This document shows positions 17,534 to 26,655 of a stretch of DNA of 64,000 nt, piece after piece. This stretch comes from Chitinophaga caeni (GTDB lineage Bacteria; Bacteroidota; Bacteroidia; Chitinophagales; Chitinophagaceae), in the NCBI RefSeq assembly GCF_002557795.1, contig NZ_CP023777.1:868001-932000 (forward strand). The letters are read 5' to 3'. Under the pieces are notes generated by a model, which searched no databases, had not been told where the DNA came from, and was given only the letters and a program-made list of their open reading frames with translations. The stretch's first letter is position 1, and each line of letters opens with the position of its first letter. Both the position numbers and the translations under genes were made by a program.

Positions 17534-18673
17534 ATGAAGTTAGGCACTAAATTAATCCATGCCGGCGTAGCTCCTGACCCTGCTACCGGCGCCATCATGA
17601 CGCCCATTTACCAAACTTCTACATTTGTCCAGGAAGCTCCCGGTGTGCATAAAGGATATGAATATGCCCGTACGGGAAATCCTACCAGGACTGCTTTACA
17701 AAATGCACTCGCCGCGGTTGAGAATGGAAATCACGGTCTTTGTTTCGGTAGTGGCTTAGCGGCTACGGATGCGATATTGAAGCTATTAAACCCCGGTGAT
17801 GAAATCATTGCTACCAACGATTTATACGGCGGTACATACCGCATTTTTACCAAGGTATTTGAACGGTATGGTATCCGCTTCCATTTCATCAGCATGAGTG
17901 ATGTGAATAACATCAGCAACTTTGTTAATGAAAATACCAGGATGGTATGGATCGAAACGCCTACTAATCCCTTACTAAATATTATAGATATCGAAGGAGC
18001 TGCGCGCGTTGCACAACAGCATAACCTGTTGCTTTGCGTTGATAATACCTTTGCTTCGCCTTACCTGCAAAATCCCTTGGATTTGGGGGCCGATATGGTT
18101 GTCCATTCCGCCACGAAATATATTGGCGGCCACAGTGATGTTGTACATGGCGCTATTATCGTGAAAGAAGAATCTATCGCGCAACAGCTAGCCTTTATAC
18201 AAAATAGTTGCGGAGCTGTTCCGGGGCCGCAAGATTGCTTCCTGGTGCTCAGGGGATTAAAAACCCTGCATGTACGGATGCAGCGGCATTGCGAAAACGG
18301 GGAGATCATCGCCCATTTTCTAAGAAACCATCCGAAGGTAGATAAAGTATTTTGGTGTGGGTTTACGGACCATCCCAACCATGATATTGCCAAGGAACAA
18401 ATGAGGGGTTTCGGTGGCATGATGTCATTTACATTAAAAGATGATAGCGCCGAGGCAGCTCAAAAAGTATTGAGCCGCACCCATTTCTTTTCTCTTGCCG
18501 AATCATTAGGTGGCGTGGAGTCGCTGATCGGTCACCCTGCCAGCATGACCCATGCATCGATACCGAGGGAAGAGCGTTTAAAAAACGGCCTGGTAGATTC
18601 GCTGATCCGGTTAAGTGTCGGAATTGAAGATGCCGGGGACCTGCAAGATGATCTAAAACAGGCCATCGGCTAA
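17534..18673 (+). CDS. Cys/Met trans-sulfuration PLP enzyme (cystathionine gamma-synthase/lyase)
   Basis: A 379-residue Cys/Met metabolism PLP-dependent enzyme. The Schiff-base lysine is Lys195 in SATKYIGGHSDVVHG; other family marks are YEYARTGNPTRTALQ, FGSGLAATDAI, DLYGGTYRIF, WIETPTNPLL and the C-terminal SLGGVESLIGHPASMTHA. These fit cystathionine gamma-synthase or gamma-lyase; sequence alone does not separate synthase, beta-lyase and gamma-lyase activities with certainty. No other methionine or cysteine gene is nearby. It has its own terminator at 18691. Confidence 0.9.
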   Translation: MKLGTKLIHAGVAPDPATGAIMTPIYQTSTFVQEAPGVHKGYEYARTGNPTRTALQNALAAVENGNHGLCFGSGLAATDAILKLLNPGDEIIATNDLYGGTYRIFTKVFERYGIRFHFISMSDVNNISNFVNENTRMVWIETPTNPLLNIIDIEGAARVAQQHNLLLCVDNTFASPYLQNPLDLGADMVVHSATKYIGGHSDVVHGAIIVKEESIAQQLAFIQNSCGAVPGPQDCFLVLRGLKTLHVRMQRHCENGEIIAHFLRNHPKVDKVFWCGFTDHPNHDIAKEQMRGFGGMMSFTLKDDSAEAAQKVLSRTHFFSLAESLGGVESLIGHPASMTHASIPREERLKNGLVDSLIRLSVGIEDAGDLQDDLKQAIG

Positions 18674-18690
18674 TTATTTTAACTACCGCC

Positions 18691-18722
18691 CATCCACTTT
18701 ATCACCGTGGATGCGTTTTTTT
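18691..18722 (+). terminator. Intrinsic terminator of the trans-sulfuration gene
   Basis: CATCCAC (18691-18697) pairs with GTGGATG (18707-18713), followed after CG by a run of eight or more T. Confidence 0.8.
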
Positions 18723-18819
18723 TATTGAAAGACCTTAAATTTAACCACCCGCAACATAAAAGTAGCGGGTCCGATCGCACCGAACCATAACTTGTAATAG
18801 CAAGTGCTGAAAATAGACT

Positions 18820-19593
18820 ATGAAACGCCAGGAACTGAAAGCATTTTTAGACGCGAAAGCGGCACATTACAATCAACCTAGTTTTGTTACCAAAGACCCG
18901 GTCACTATACCGCATCAATTTAGCAAGTTGCAGGACATAGAAATTGCCGGTTTATTTGCAGCAGTACTAGCTTGGGGAAATCGTACTACCATCATCAACA
19001 AGTGCAACGAACTGATGCAATTGTTTGACAATGCGCCTTACGATTTCATTATTAATCACCAGGCCCGCGACAGGATGCGTTTTATGTCGTTTAAGCACCG
19101 CACGTTCAACGGCTTGGACTTGCTGTATTTCGTGGAGTACTTGCAACATTATTACCAGCAAGTAACTTCTTTGGAATTTGCTTTTAGCGGCCATATAACC
19201 GCGGAAGATGCAACCGTAGAAAAAGCATTGATCGGCTTTAGAAAGATGTTTTTTTCATTGGAGCATCCCGACAGGACACGCAAGCATATTGCAACCCCCG
19301 CGGCTAACGCGGCTTGTAAGCGGCTGAATATGTACCTGCGCTGGATGGTGAGACAAGATGAAAATGGCGTGGATTTTGGATTATGGAAGTACATACAGCC
19401 CCGGCAACTAGTTTGCCCGATGGATGTACACGTTGCCCGCGTAGCTTTTAAGCTCGGGTTAATAGACAAACCGGTGGCCAATTGGCAACATGCTTTGCAG
19501 CTAACGGAAGCATTACGGGAATTTAACCCGGAAGATCCGGCAGTGTATGATTATGCTTTATTTGGTTTGGGCGTAGAAGAAAAATATGTTTAA
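18820..19593 (+). CDS. TIGR02757/DUF2400 family protein
   Basis: A 257-residue conserved protein of the TIGR02757 (DUF2400) family, function unknown to me. Recognisable parts are VTIPHQFSKLQDIEIAGLFAAVLAWGNRTTIINKC at the N-terminus and MYLRWMVRQDENGVDFGLWKYIQPRQLVCPMDVHVARVAFKLGL later, which recalls the helix-hairpin style of DNA-glycosylase-related folds; that resemblance is inference. The next gene's frame opens immediately after its stop codon. Confidence 0.85.
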   Translation: MKRQELKAFLDAKAAHYNQPSFVTKDPVTIPHQFSKLQDIEIAGLFAAVLAWGNRTTIINKCNELMQLFDNAPYDFIINHQARDRMRFMSFKHRTFNGLDLLYFVEYLQHYYQQVTSLEFAFSGHITAEDATVEKALIGFRKMFFSLEHPDRTRKHIATPAANAACKRLNMYLRWMVRQDENGVDFGLWKYIQPRQLVCPMDVHVARVAFKLGLIDKPVANWQHALQLTEALREFNPEDPAVYDYALFGLGVEEKYV

Positions 19594-19611
19594 ATGATTT
19601 TAAGATTGAAG

Positions 19612-20553
19612 ATGAAGCGTTTACTTTTTTTACTGATTGCCAGTTTTAGTATTGTATTCTCCAGTAATGCACAAGAATATATTGAATTAGGATATAATTT
19701 CCAGAAGGGATGGGAATTTGAGTTGAAACAGGAGAGTAAGAATGAAAGCTATGTTACCGTCAATGATATCATGAATCGCACTACCCGCGATTTTAACAAC
19801 ACGTTGGCGTTTACGATCAGCGATGCCGGCCCCAATCACTTTACCTTGCAATTCCAGTACAAGGAATTACTATTCATCTTCAATGCAAGCAATCGCAATA
19901 TCGTGGTAGATGCCAAGAAAGATGATCCGAAAGAACCTCTCCAGAAAGCATTGAATATTCTACTGGATCAAACTTTTACCGTCGATATTGATGGTTCCGG
20001 TTATATCAAGCAGGTTTCAGGCTTGGAGTACGCTTTAAAAGCTTGCGAAGTAGCTTTTAAAGATCTGAAAGAAAACGAACAGGCAGCATATAGAAAAATA
20101 TTGGCCGATCAGTTTGGAACGGATGCATTCCGCTCCTGGTTGGAACAATTACTAGTTATATATCAATCCCATGCCATCAAAACGGGTACCCAATGGGATG
20201 AAAGCGTTCCGTTACGAACAGGCTTGATAGGCCGCATCGATTTATATTGGAACTTGCAACATTGGGATTCCCAAACGGCGAAAATTGCTGGCACGGGCAA
20301 TATTAAAACCGATAAATTAGAAACATTCACAGTAGAAGAAGGCATTCAAGCAACCGCCGAAATTACCGGCACCGTTCAAAGCAATTATTTAATCGATCGT
20401 GAAACCGGCTTACCCCGTATCTGTGTGCAAAACACCGAGATGAATGGTAAATATATTTATAAAGCGAACAAGAAGAAAAGGATTAAAAAAGATATAGAGG
20501 TACCGGTACGTATCGTAAATAATGCATCGTATAAAATTAAACGATACAAATAA
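19612..20553 (+). CDS. Secreted DUF6263-like protein
   Basis: A 313-residue exported protein with signal peptide MKRLLFLLIASFSIVFSSNAQ, which sets the start at 19612 although an ATG at 19594 is in frame. The mature part begins EYIELGYNFQKGWEFELKQESKN, then a largely beta-stranded body, similar to Bacteroidota proteins annotated DUF6263. It ends with a very basic tail (KKKRIKKDIEVPVRIV...). Function unknown. Close linkage to the TIGR02757 gene upstream and a small conserved gene 5 bp downstream suggests a three-gene operon. Confidence 0.7.
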   Translation: MKRLLFLLIASFSIVFSSNAQEYIELGYNFQKGWEFELKQESKNESYVTVNDIMNRTTRDFNNTLAFTISDAGPNHFTLQFQYKELLFIFNASNRNIVVDAKKDDPKEPLQKALNILLDQTFTVDIDGSGYIKQVSGLEYALKACEVAFKDLKENEQAAYRKILADQFGTDAFRSWLEQLLVIYQSHAIKTGTQWDESVPLRTGLIGRIDLYWNLQHWDSQTAKIAGTGNIKTDKLETFTVEEGIQATAEITGTVQSNYLIDRETGLPRICVQNTEMNGKYIYKANKKKRIKKDIEVPVRIVNNASYKIKRYK

Positions 20554-20558
20554 CGTAT

Positions 20559-20909
20559 ATGCAACAACCCATGCTTCCTCAACACCTCGAAGCAACAGGT
20601 CATTGGTTATCAAAAAACTTTGGGTTGAGCTTACCACCAAATCAGCTTGACGAAGCTACCTTGGTAAAGATTTTAGCACAAAGACTGGAAAAGTTAGTCA
20701 ATGACGATTTCGAGCAATTTATCCAGCTCTTATACAGGATCGATGTCCCGGAAATCAAGGTTAAAGAGCTATTAGCTACGGGTGAATATCCTGAAGTATA
20801 CTACCATATTGCACGGTTAATAATCGACCGGCAAGTACAAAAGTTTATTTCCCGGCAGGCCAACAAAAATAATAATCCCCAAGATGATGACGGGGAAGAA
20901 AGATGGTAA
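20559..20909 (+). CDS. Conserved hypothetical protein, 116 aa
   Basis: Not recognised. The product is soluble, mostly helical, without a signal or membrane segment: HLEATGHWLSKNFGLSLP, a middle segment LVKILAQRLEKLVNDDFEQF typical of a helical bundle, and an acidic tail DDDGEERW. It starts 5 bp after the upstream stop codon, so it is almost certainly co-transcribed. Codon use matches the neighbours. Its arrangement (short helical protein behind exported protein) gives no functional hint. Confidence 0.7.
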   Translation: MQQPMLPQHLEATGHWLSKNFGLSLPPNQLDEATLVKILAQRLEKLVNDDFEQFIQLLYRIDVPEIKVKELLATGEYPEVYYHIARLIIDRQVQKFISRQANKNNNPQDDDGEERW

Positions 20910-20914
20910 AAAAC

Positions 20915-20951
20915 AAGGGGTTGATGTTACTTGTGATAGCATCAACCCCTT
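20915..20951. terminator. Convergent intrinsic terminator
   Basis: AAGGGGTTGATG (20915-20926) pairs perfectly with CATCAACCCCTT (20940-20951). On the minus strand a T-run follows, fitting the fatty acid hydroxylase gene; it also ends the plus-strand operon. Confidence 0.85.
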
Positions 20952-20978
20952 TGTTATTATCGTATAATTATTTACTCT

Positions 20979-21641
20979 TTATTTCTCAAACATCAACTCT
21001 TTCACTTTCTCCTTATCTTCCTTTTCCTTATCCAAATCAAAAGAGGTTCCGAATACATAATCCCATATAGAAGAACTTACGCCGAATCCCTTTTCTTCAT
21101 TTTTATAATGATGCAAATGATGGTTTCTCCAAACCGGTTTCCAAGATTTAAATGGAGGGTTCCAAGCATGGATCGCGTAGTGCATGCTTCCATAGATCAG
21201 GTAGCCAAGTAAGAAGCCGGGGAAGAACATGAATGCATACTGTTGCAGCAACAAATAAAATATGCCGAACAATGCCGAAGCCAGGATCAAACTCGGCACC
21301 GGCGGCATAAACAAACGCTCTTTATCCCTGGGGTATTCATGGTGATTGCCATGCATGACATATATTATTCTTCTCATTCGCGGGCTTTCCGCCGCGAAAT
21401 GAAAAATATACCGGTGCATGATATATTCGAAGAATGACCAAAAAAACATGGCCCCGAAAAATATCGCCGCGATGGTTCCCAAACTGAAATGTAAACTGTC
21501 GTAACTATAGAAAAGAGAGTACCCAATGATCGGAATATACATACCCCATATCACCAATGGATGGGTTTTCGTAAGCATTTCCAAATATTGACTCTCAAAT
21601 AACCTTGCCTGGCCTTTATTCTTTATCTTTTCGAATTTCAT
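20979..21641 (-). CDS. Sterol desaturase/fatty acid hydroxylase family protein
   Basis: A 220-residue di-iron membrane enzyme. Four hydrophobic segments are interleaved with histidine boxes: HRYIFH, HGNHH, HYAIHAW and HHLHHY, the arrangement of fatty acid 2-hydroxylases. In Bacteroidota such enzymes are plausible sphingolipid or fatty acid 2-hydroxylases; that substrate is inference. The C-terminus is highly charged (KEKEDKEKVKELMFEK). It lies alone, convergent with the hypothetical gene, and shares a terminator with it. Confidence 0.9.
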   Translation of the reverse strand: MKFEKIKNKGQARLFESQYLEMLTKTHPLVIWGMYIPIIGYSLFYSYDSLHFSLGTIAAIFFGAMFFWSFFEYIMHRYIFHFAAESPRMRRIIYVMHGNHHEYPRDKERLFMPPVPSLILASALFGIFYLLLQQYAFMFFPGFLLGYLIYGSMHYAIHAWNPPFKSWKPVWRNHHLHHYKNEEKGFGVSSSIWDYVFGTSFDLDKEKEDKEKVKELMFEK

Positions 21642-22268
21642 GTGTTCCTATTTAATTTATGTATCCCAAAACACTTGGTAACGGCTGTAGGTTCACAATA
21701 TTTATACAAAACGGATATCTTATAATTTATGGGGGTACCCGGTTAATTGTCCTGTATTATATATTACAAATATCGTATCAATTTGTCCATTTGAAAAAAG
21801 AAATTTGCTTTACAAATGGAGTAAGTATATGATTTTCATCAGTATTTCAAGCAAAAAAAGCTCCAACCTTATATGCAAATGTAAATTTTATTCCTTTTTA
21901 ACAATCTTCTCCCTTGCCTTCATCCTAAATTTTACACTATTATTCATTATTGTCCGACGAAATTTTAACCGGGGCCCTCAATAGTTCGATTCAATGTTCA
22001 TCTGCCCGTTTCTTGTACTTTTTTGCTTGCCCAAAAAAGGTACCAAAAAAGGGCACAAATTGGCCATCACGGCCGCCAATTTGATCGCTCGATCCGGCCT
22101 TACTACTACTGTATGGCCAAGCTTCCCTTCGCTATCAACGGTGCGAAGTGCCACGGTTCTCTTGGCGGGGGGTGAATGTATCATCCTTCGCTTATATCCT
22201 TGACCTGGTAAGGAATTCAAGTACCTTTAAAGCATTTTTAGTCGGTCAACAATGATTATTATTCATTA
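21642..22268. other. AT-rich intergenic region with MITE-like copy 2
   Basis: The first 300 bp are AT-rich without recognisable signals; 21944-22255 is the MITE-like repeat. No gene is supported. Confidence 0.6.
21944..22255 (-). repeat. MITE-like element, copy 2 (inverted relative to copy 1)
   Basis: A 312-bp copy with terminal inverted repeats TCATTATTGTCCGACGAAAT and the reverse complement of TTTTTAGTCGGTCAACAATGA. The interior matches copy 1 in inverse orientation over nearly its whole length, including the shared block AATTGGCGGCCGT and the run GGGCAAGCAAAAAAGTACAA. The flanks carry TATTAT-like repeats that could be a target duplication. Confidence 0.75.
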
Positions 22269-23513
22269 TTATTGATATGTACAACGGAATTTATCCAGTC
22301 GCGGTTCATTTTTTCGCTTTCTACTTAATTCATAACGGTAAATGATCTCTCCTATTTCACGGAAAAAAGGATAACCCAGGGATTCGTACTCATATTTATT
22401 GTCATTTAAAATGCCATCCCGGTTTACATAAATCACCCCGCATAGCATAAATTCCACCTTGTGCTCAAAATCAACAATGTATGCTGCATCTGTCAGGAAG
22501 CCATACGACCACCCCGTTTTATTGAAAACCCTAATATTCAGCGGCAGCTTCCTTTTCCCGTCTTTGAACAGGAAGAACTTGGTATAACTGTCGAAATATT
22601 CTACCGTATCATACTCCGGATAAGCAGATTCGGAAGGCAATTCGCTCATATATTGATATAAAAACCTGTAATCATCATCATTTAGCTCAAATCTTTGCCA
22701 CGCGGGTACCGTTTCGGGGAAGATCACTGATTGTAATAGCCGTTGAAGCGCTTGCAACGGCAAATTATTATGCGTGGTAAAATCCATCGGCCGCTCGATC
22801 AAATGATCTTGTGCATCCCAATGTCCTTTGCCGAAAAATACAGGCCTGCTGAAATCATACTTTACAGTGGCCACTTCCGGCGGTTGCTTATATAATAATT
22901 GTCCATCTTTCATGAACCGAACCGGGTTGGTATGTCGATTTTCATCTTCGTTCATCGCTACGAAGCGCCGCACGATCCTTACATTTTTATACCCTTTTTT
23001 CCATAACCCTTCATTTAATGTTTGCTGCCCTACAAATTCGTACAACCTATTATAGGCATCATTATCACTTACAAGAAATACTTTCCGGGCGTATTGGGCA
23101 ATAGAGGGCAAACCATCTTCGGCAGAGCTATCTTCCGCAACCTCCGTTTGCCTGCTGTATCCGCTATCGGTAAGCATCGTGGTATATTTATCAATGCCTT
23201 TAACCGGCAGCCGGTGTACTTTTTCCAAGGCCAATAAAACCGTAGGTAATTTTACCGTGGAGGCCGGGTTGAAATAGCGGGTAGAATCTACATTTAAATA
23301 ATAATTTGACAGCTGAGGCCGGTTATCCCTGCCGCGATCAATTTTAGTATATATCAATTGGTATTGAAAAGAGTCGGGATGGGCCAAAATATGTTTCAAG
23401 GCCGGGGAAGCCTGTTCATAAATCAATTGTTTTAAAAATTTGCTGTTACGCTCCTGTGCTCTAACGTTCGACAAGAAGGTACAAAGCAGCAACAAACTGC
23501 AATAATATTTCAT
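22269..23513 (-). CDS. Exported serine hydrolase of class A beta-lactamase fold
   Basis: A 414-residue exported protein with signal peptide MKYYCSLLLLCTFLSNVRAQ (an ATG four codons upstream at 23525 is also possible). Beta-lactamase-type motifs are all visible: Ser85-T-V-Lys88 (STVK), SDN in VSDNDAYNRL, and KTG in NKTGWSYGF. This is the Beta-lactamase2 (PF13354) type, which in Bacteroidota is often a housekeeping serine hydrolase rather than a drug-resistance enzyme; it is longer than the about 290 residues of classical class A enzymes. Substrate unknown. Confidence 0.85.
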   Translation of the reverse strand: MKYYCSLLLLCTFLSNVRAQERNSKFLKQLIYEQASPALKHILAHPDSFQYQLIYTKIDRGRDNRPQLSNYYLNVDSTRYFNPASTVKLPTVLLALEKVHRLPVKGIDKYTTMLTDSGYSRQTEVAEDSSAEDGLPSIAQYARKVFLVSDNDAYNRLYEFVGQQTLNEGLWKKGYKNVRIVRRFVAMNEDENRHTNPVRFMKDGQLLYKQPPEVATVKYDFSRPVFFGKGHWDAQDHLIERPMDFTTHNNLPLQALQRLLQSVIFPETVPAWQRFELNDDDYRFLYQYMSELPSESAYPEYDTVEYFDSYTKFFLFKDGKRKLPLNIRVFNKTGWSYGFLTDAAYIVDFEHKVEFMLCGVIYVNRDGILNDNKYEYESLGYPFFREIGEIIYRYELSRKRKNEPRLDKFRCTYQ

Positions 23514-23626
23514 GTTGAAATGCAAATTAGTTGAATCAATCTGTAAGGGTGGCTATAATTAAAGATATAAAATCCTTCCCAGCTTCTATAATCCCCCGGA
23601 GATTTCGCAATCTTGGGGTGTCGGCT

Positions 23627-23634
23627 TATATTTG
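23627..23634 (+). promoter_or_regulatory. -7 promoter element for the FAH-family gene
   Basis: TATATTTG, an exact TAnnTTTG match, 28 bp before the start codon. Confidence 0.65.
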
Positions 23635-23662
23635 ATGAATTATTGCGCCAAAATACAACAAA

Positions 23663-24676
23663 ATGAAACTGGTAACTTATCTAAAAGATGAAGTAGACCA
23701 CTTGGCCTTATTGGTCGATGGACAACTCTACAACCTACAAGACTTACATCCCGATCTTCCTTCGAACATGAACATGTTCTTAATGATGTGGGAAGACGTG
23801 ATCGATCTTGCCAAAAGTGTGGATGCTAGCTTAAAATCTGGTCAACGTGCAACGAAAGCACAAGGTATTCCTTTTGAAAGTGTTCACCTATTGGCTCCTG
23901 TGCCGTTTCCAACTTCTTGCCGCGATGGATATGCCTTCCGCCAACACGTAGCAGCAGCACGCAGAAACCGCCGCGTTGAAATGATCCCCGAATTTGATCA
24001 ATACCCGATCTTTTATTTCACCAACCATAACGCTATCCAGGGACCGGGTAATATTTACTGCATGCCGGATCATTTCAATAAACTGGATTTTGAATTGGAA
24101 GCTGCCATCGTAATTTGTAAAGCAGGCAGGAACATCTCCGCTGCAGAAGCAGATGACTACATTGGCGGTTACATGATCATGAACGATATGAGCGCCCGCA
24201 CTTTGCAGATGGAAGAGATGAAGCTGAACCTCGGCCCCGCCAAAGGGAAGGATTTCAGCACCGTAATCGGTCCCATGCTAGTGACGCCAGACGAACTGGA
24301 AGCTTTTAAGGTTCCGGCCAAAGAGGGTCATGTAGGCAATAATTACAACCTGCAAATGCGCTGCTGGGTTAATGGCAAACAAGTTAGCCAGGGCAATATG
24401 TCCGATATGGATTGGACCTTTGCCGAAATCGTGGAAAGATGCGCTTACGGCGCCAACATTCTCCCCGGCGATGTGATCGGAAGCGGTACGGTAGGTACGG
24501 GTTGTTTCCTGGAATTGAACGGTACCGGTAAATTAAATGACCCTAATTACCAAGAGCAATGGCTTCAACCCGGGGATGTCGTTGAAATGGAAATTGACGG
24601 CCTGGGCATCTTGAAAAACACCATCGTGGAAGAAGAAAACGACTTCTCCATCTTGGCTCTAAAGAAAAACGTTTAA
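23663..24676 (+). CDS. Fumarylacetoacetate hydrolase family protein
   Basis: A 337-residue FAH-superfamily hydrolase. The metal-binding core is recognisable as FELEAAIVICKAGRNI (E-x-E type) with GGYMIMNDMSARTLQMEEM, KGKDFSTVIGPMLVTPDEL and the C-terminal LPGDVIGSGTVGTGCFLEL and LQPGDVVEMEIDGLGIL. These enzymes cleave or decarboxylate 2,4-dioxo acids in aromatic compound breakdown. The TAA overlaps the ATG of the next gene (flavin reductase) by one base, so both are likely one operon acting on an aromatic or keto-acid substrate; the exact substrate is not evident. Confidence 0.92.
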   Translation: MKLVTYLKDEVDHLALLVDGQLYNLQDLHPDLPSNMNMFLMMWEDVIDLAKSVDASLKSGQRATKAQGIPFESVHLLAPVPFPTSCRDGYAFRQHVAAARRNRRVEMIPEFDQYPIFYFTNHNAIQGPGNIYCMPDHFNKLDFELEAAIVICKAGRNISAAEADDYIGGYMIMNDMSARTLQMEEMKLNLGPAKGKDFSTVIGPMLVTPDELEAFKVPAKEGHVGNNYNLQMRCWVNGKQVSQGNMSDMDWTFAEIVERCAYGANILPGDVIGSGTVGTGCFLELNGTGKLNDPNYQEQWLQPGDVVEMEIDGLGILKNTIVEEENDFSILALKKNV

Positions 24677-25578
24677 TGCAATCCTTTAACATGAAAACGA
24701 TCATACCCGGTACGGTTAAAACTAACGTATTGCACGCTTATTTATTAAGCGCCGTTGCCCCGCGCCCGATTTGCTTCGCCAGTACGATCGATGAGCAGGG
24801 GCGACCAAATCTATCGCCTTTTAGTTTCTTCAATGTTTTTGGATCGAACCCCGCCACTTTAATATTTTCACCTTCTCGCAGGGTACGCGATAATACGGTT
24901 AAGCATACCCTGAATAATGTTTATGCTACCAGGGAAGTTGTTATCAACGTGGTTAATTATGCCATGGTGCAACAGGCGTCATTGGCTAGTTGTGAATATC
25001 CCGAAGGGGTGAATGAATTTGAGAAGGCGGGCTTTACACCGCTGCCATCGGAAAAAATCAAACCCTTTAGAGTGAAGGAAAGCCCCGTGCAGATTGAATG
25101 TATCGTTAGGGAAGTTATTGAAACCGGAACCGAAGGTGGCGCCGGCAACCTCGTGATCTGCGAGCCGGTAGCGATTCACATCAATGAAGACATACTGAAT
25201 GCGGAAGGGAAGATTGATCCTCATAAGATTGATCTCGTGGCACGCATGGGCGGCGACTATTATTGCCGCGCTTCCGGGAATGCCGTATTCGAAGTAGCCA
25301 AACCCAATACCAATTTGGGGATCGGGGTAGATGCTCTTCCCCTTGCCATCAAGAATAGCCATATTTTAACCGGCAACGATCTGGGGCAATTAGCGAATGT
25401 AACCGAAGTGCCGATGATAGATCCGGGCTTCAACGACGATCATCTCAAGCAGATTATCCAATATTATAGTGTCAATCCAACAGAAATGGAGCAGGAATTG
25501 CATCGCTATGCAAAGCAATTACTGGAACAGTCGGAAGTAGCGGCTGCCTGGCAGGTCTTATTGGCAGGAGGGAATTAG
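24676..25578 (+). CDS. Flavin reductase (DIM6/NTAB) family protein
   Basis: A 300-residue FMN-binding split-barrel protein. The N-terminus shows SAVAPRPICFASTIDEQGRPNLSPFSFFNVFGSNPATLIFSPSRR as in the flavin-reductase-like family, with a C-terminal helical extension. Such proteins reduce flavins or act as FMN enzymes supporting monooxygenases in aromatic degradation. Start 24676 overlaps the FAH stop by one base; ATG 24691 (MKTIIPG) is an equally reasonable start that fits homologues. Terminator at 25647. Confidence 0.88.
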   Translation: MQSFNMKTIIPGTVKTNVLHAYLLSAVAPRPICFASTIDEQGRPNLSPFSFFNVFGSNPATLIFSPSRRVRDNTVKHTLNNVYATREVVINVVNYAMVQQASLASCEYPEGVNEFEKAGFTPLPSEKIKPFRVKESPVQIECIVREVIETGTEGGAGNLVICEPVAIHINEDILNAEGKIDPHKIDLVARMGGDYYCRASGNAVFEVAKPNTNLGIGVDALPLAIKNSHILTGNDLGQLANVTEVPMIDPGFNDDHLKQIIQYYSVNPTEMEQELHRYAKQLLEQSEVAAAWQVLLAGGN

Positions 25579-25646
25579 CCATAAAATCATGCTGGTTGAA
25601 GCTTCCGAACTCTAATCAGCCATCCCCGCGAACAGGATAAAAAGTA

Positions 25647-25684
25647 AAATCCCTGTTAGTTTTTATACCAACAGGGATTTTTTA
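25647..25684. terminator. Intrinsic terminator, usable on both strands
   Basis: AAATCCCTGTT (25647-25657) pairs perfectly with AACAGGGATTT (25670-25680); six T in a row on the plus strand (25678-25683). Confidence 0.85.
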
Positions 25685-25743
25685 TTATTCAGAATTGATC
25701 TCTTTAGAGATGGATATTTATCTACTTCAATGCAAGCCTATCA

Positions 25744-26562
25744 TCAACTTCCACCAAATACTTTTTGTAACAATGAAGTAACCCTTGCCCCGGGATTTTT
25801 ACGGATATTTTCTTCTTCCTTCGCGATTTGATCAAACAAAGCATTGACCGCCATCCCCGTTACATAACTTTTCAGGTCCGGATCCATCTTGTTCATCGTA
25901 GTGGGCAGCTTATTGTAAGTATTCACGATCTGCGTATAATATTGAGTCGCGCTGGTTTTATTCAGTGAGCTCTCTATCGATGGCATGAATGCTTGCTTTA
26001 AGGTATCTGTTGTCTTGGAACGGAAATAATCCGTTGCCGAATGACTGCCACCGGTTACTAATTTTATAGCATCCTGGATAGACATCTGCTTAATAGCATT
26101 TACAAAGATTGGTTTCGCAAAACCCACTGCATCTTCAGCAGCGCGGTTGATTTGCAAAATAGCTTTATCAACCTGTTTTCCTAAACCGATACCACGCAAG
26201 GTACTTTCAAGTTTCACGGCATCGGGTGGCAATAACACCTTGTAAATATCACTTCCAAAAAAGCCGTCTTTTTTATTGAGGAAACTGATACCGTTGGCAA
26301 CGCCTTGGGCAAGGGCTTCCTTGATACCGGCAGCCGCTTCGCTTTCTGTATAGTCACCACTTCCACTAGTGCTACCGGATACTGATTTCAAAACGCTCCC
26401 CAAGATACCGGAGCTTTTCGCCGGGGTAGTATCAGCGGTGGATTTTGTTTGAGTGCTGTCGCTCAAAATATCCTTGAGACTAAATTTCTTTTTCTTTTTT
26501 TGACCGAAAGATGCACCTGCCACTAAAGCAAGCATCAACGTAAACAGGATTGATTTTTTCAT
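25744..26562 (-). CDS. DUF4197 domain protein, secreted
   Basis: A 272-residue exported protein. The signal peptide MKKSILFTLMLALVAGASFG sets the start at 26562 (frame extends to 26604). A basic KKKKKFSLKDILS and a Ser/Thr-rich linker precede the DUF4197 domain: ESEAAAGIKEALAQGVANGISFLNKKDGFFGSDIYKVLLPPDAVKLE ... AVGFAKPIFVNAIKQMSIQDAIKLVTGG. The family is conserved in Bacteroidota and proteobacteria, with no known function. Neighbour on the same strand is a universal stress protein about 90 bp upstream. Confidence 0.88.
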   Translation of the reverse strand: MKKSILFTLMLALVAGASFGQKKKKKFSLKDILSDSTQTKSTADTTPAKSSGILGSVLKSVSGSTSGSGDYTESEAAAGIKEALAQGVANGISFLNKKDGFFGSDIYKVLLPPDAVKLESTLRGIGLGKQVDKAILQINRAAEDAVGFAKPIFVNAIKQMSIQDAIKLVTGGSHSATDYFRSKTTDTLKQAFMPSIESSLNKTSATQYYTQIVNTYNKLPTTMNKMDPDLKSYVTGMAVNALFDQIAKEEENIRKNPGARVTSLLQKVFGGS

Positions 26563-26655
26563 ACTTTTAATAAGATTCGGTATAAGTGTATGCTTACCCG
26601 GCACTAAGAAACAAAATAATTCCTTTTTCTAGGCGAATGCTAACACAATTTAACA

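Noticed and set aside
21688..21696. Single LytTR-like box TAGGTTCAC upstream of the fatty acid hydroxylase gene
   Set aside because: No second box at 21 bp on either side and no matching -7 element at the expected distance.
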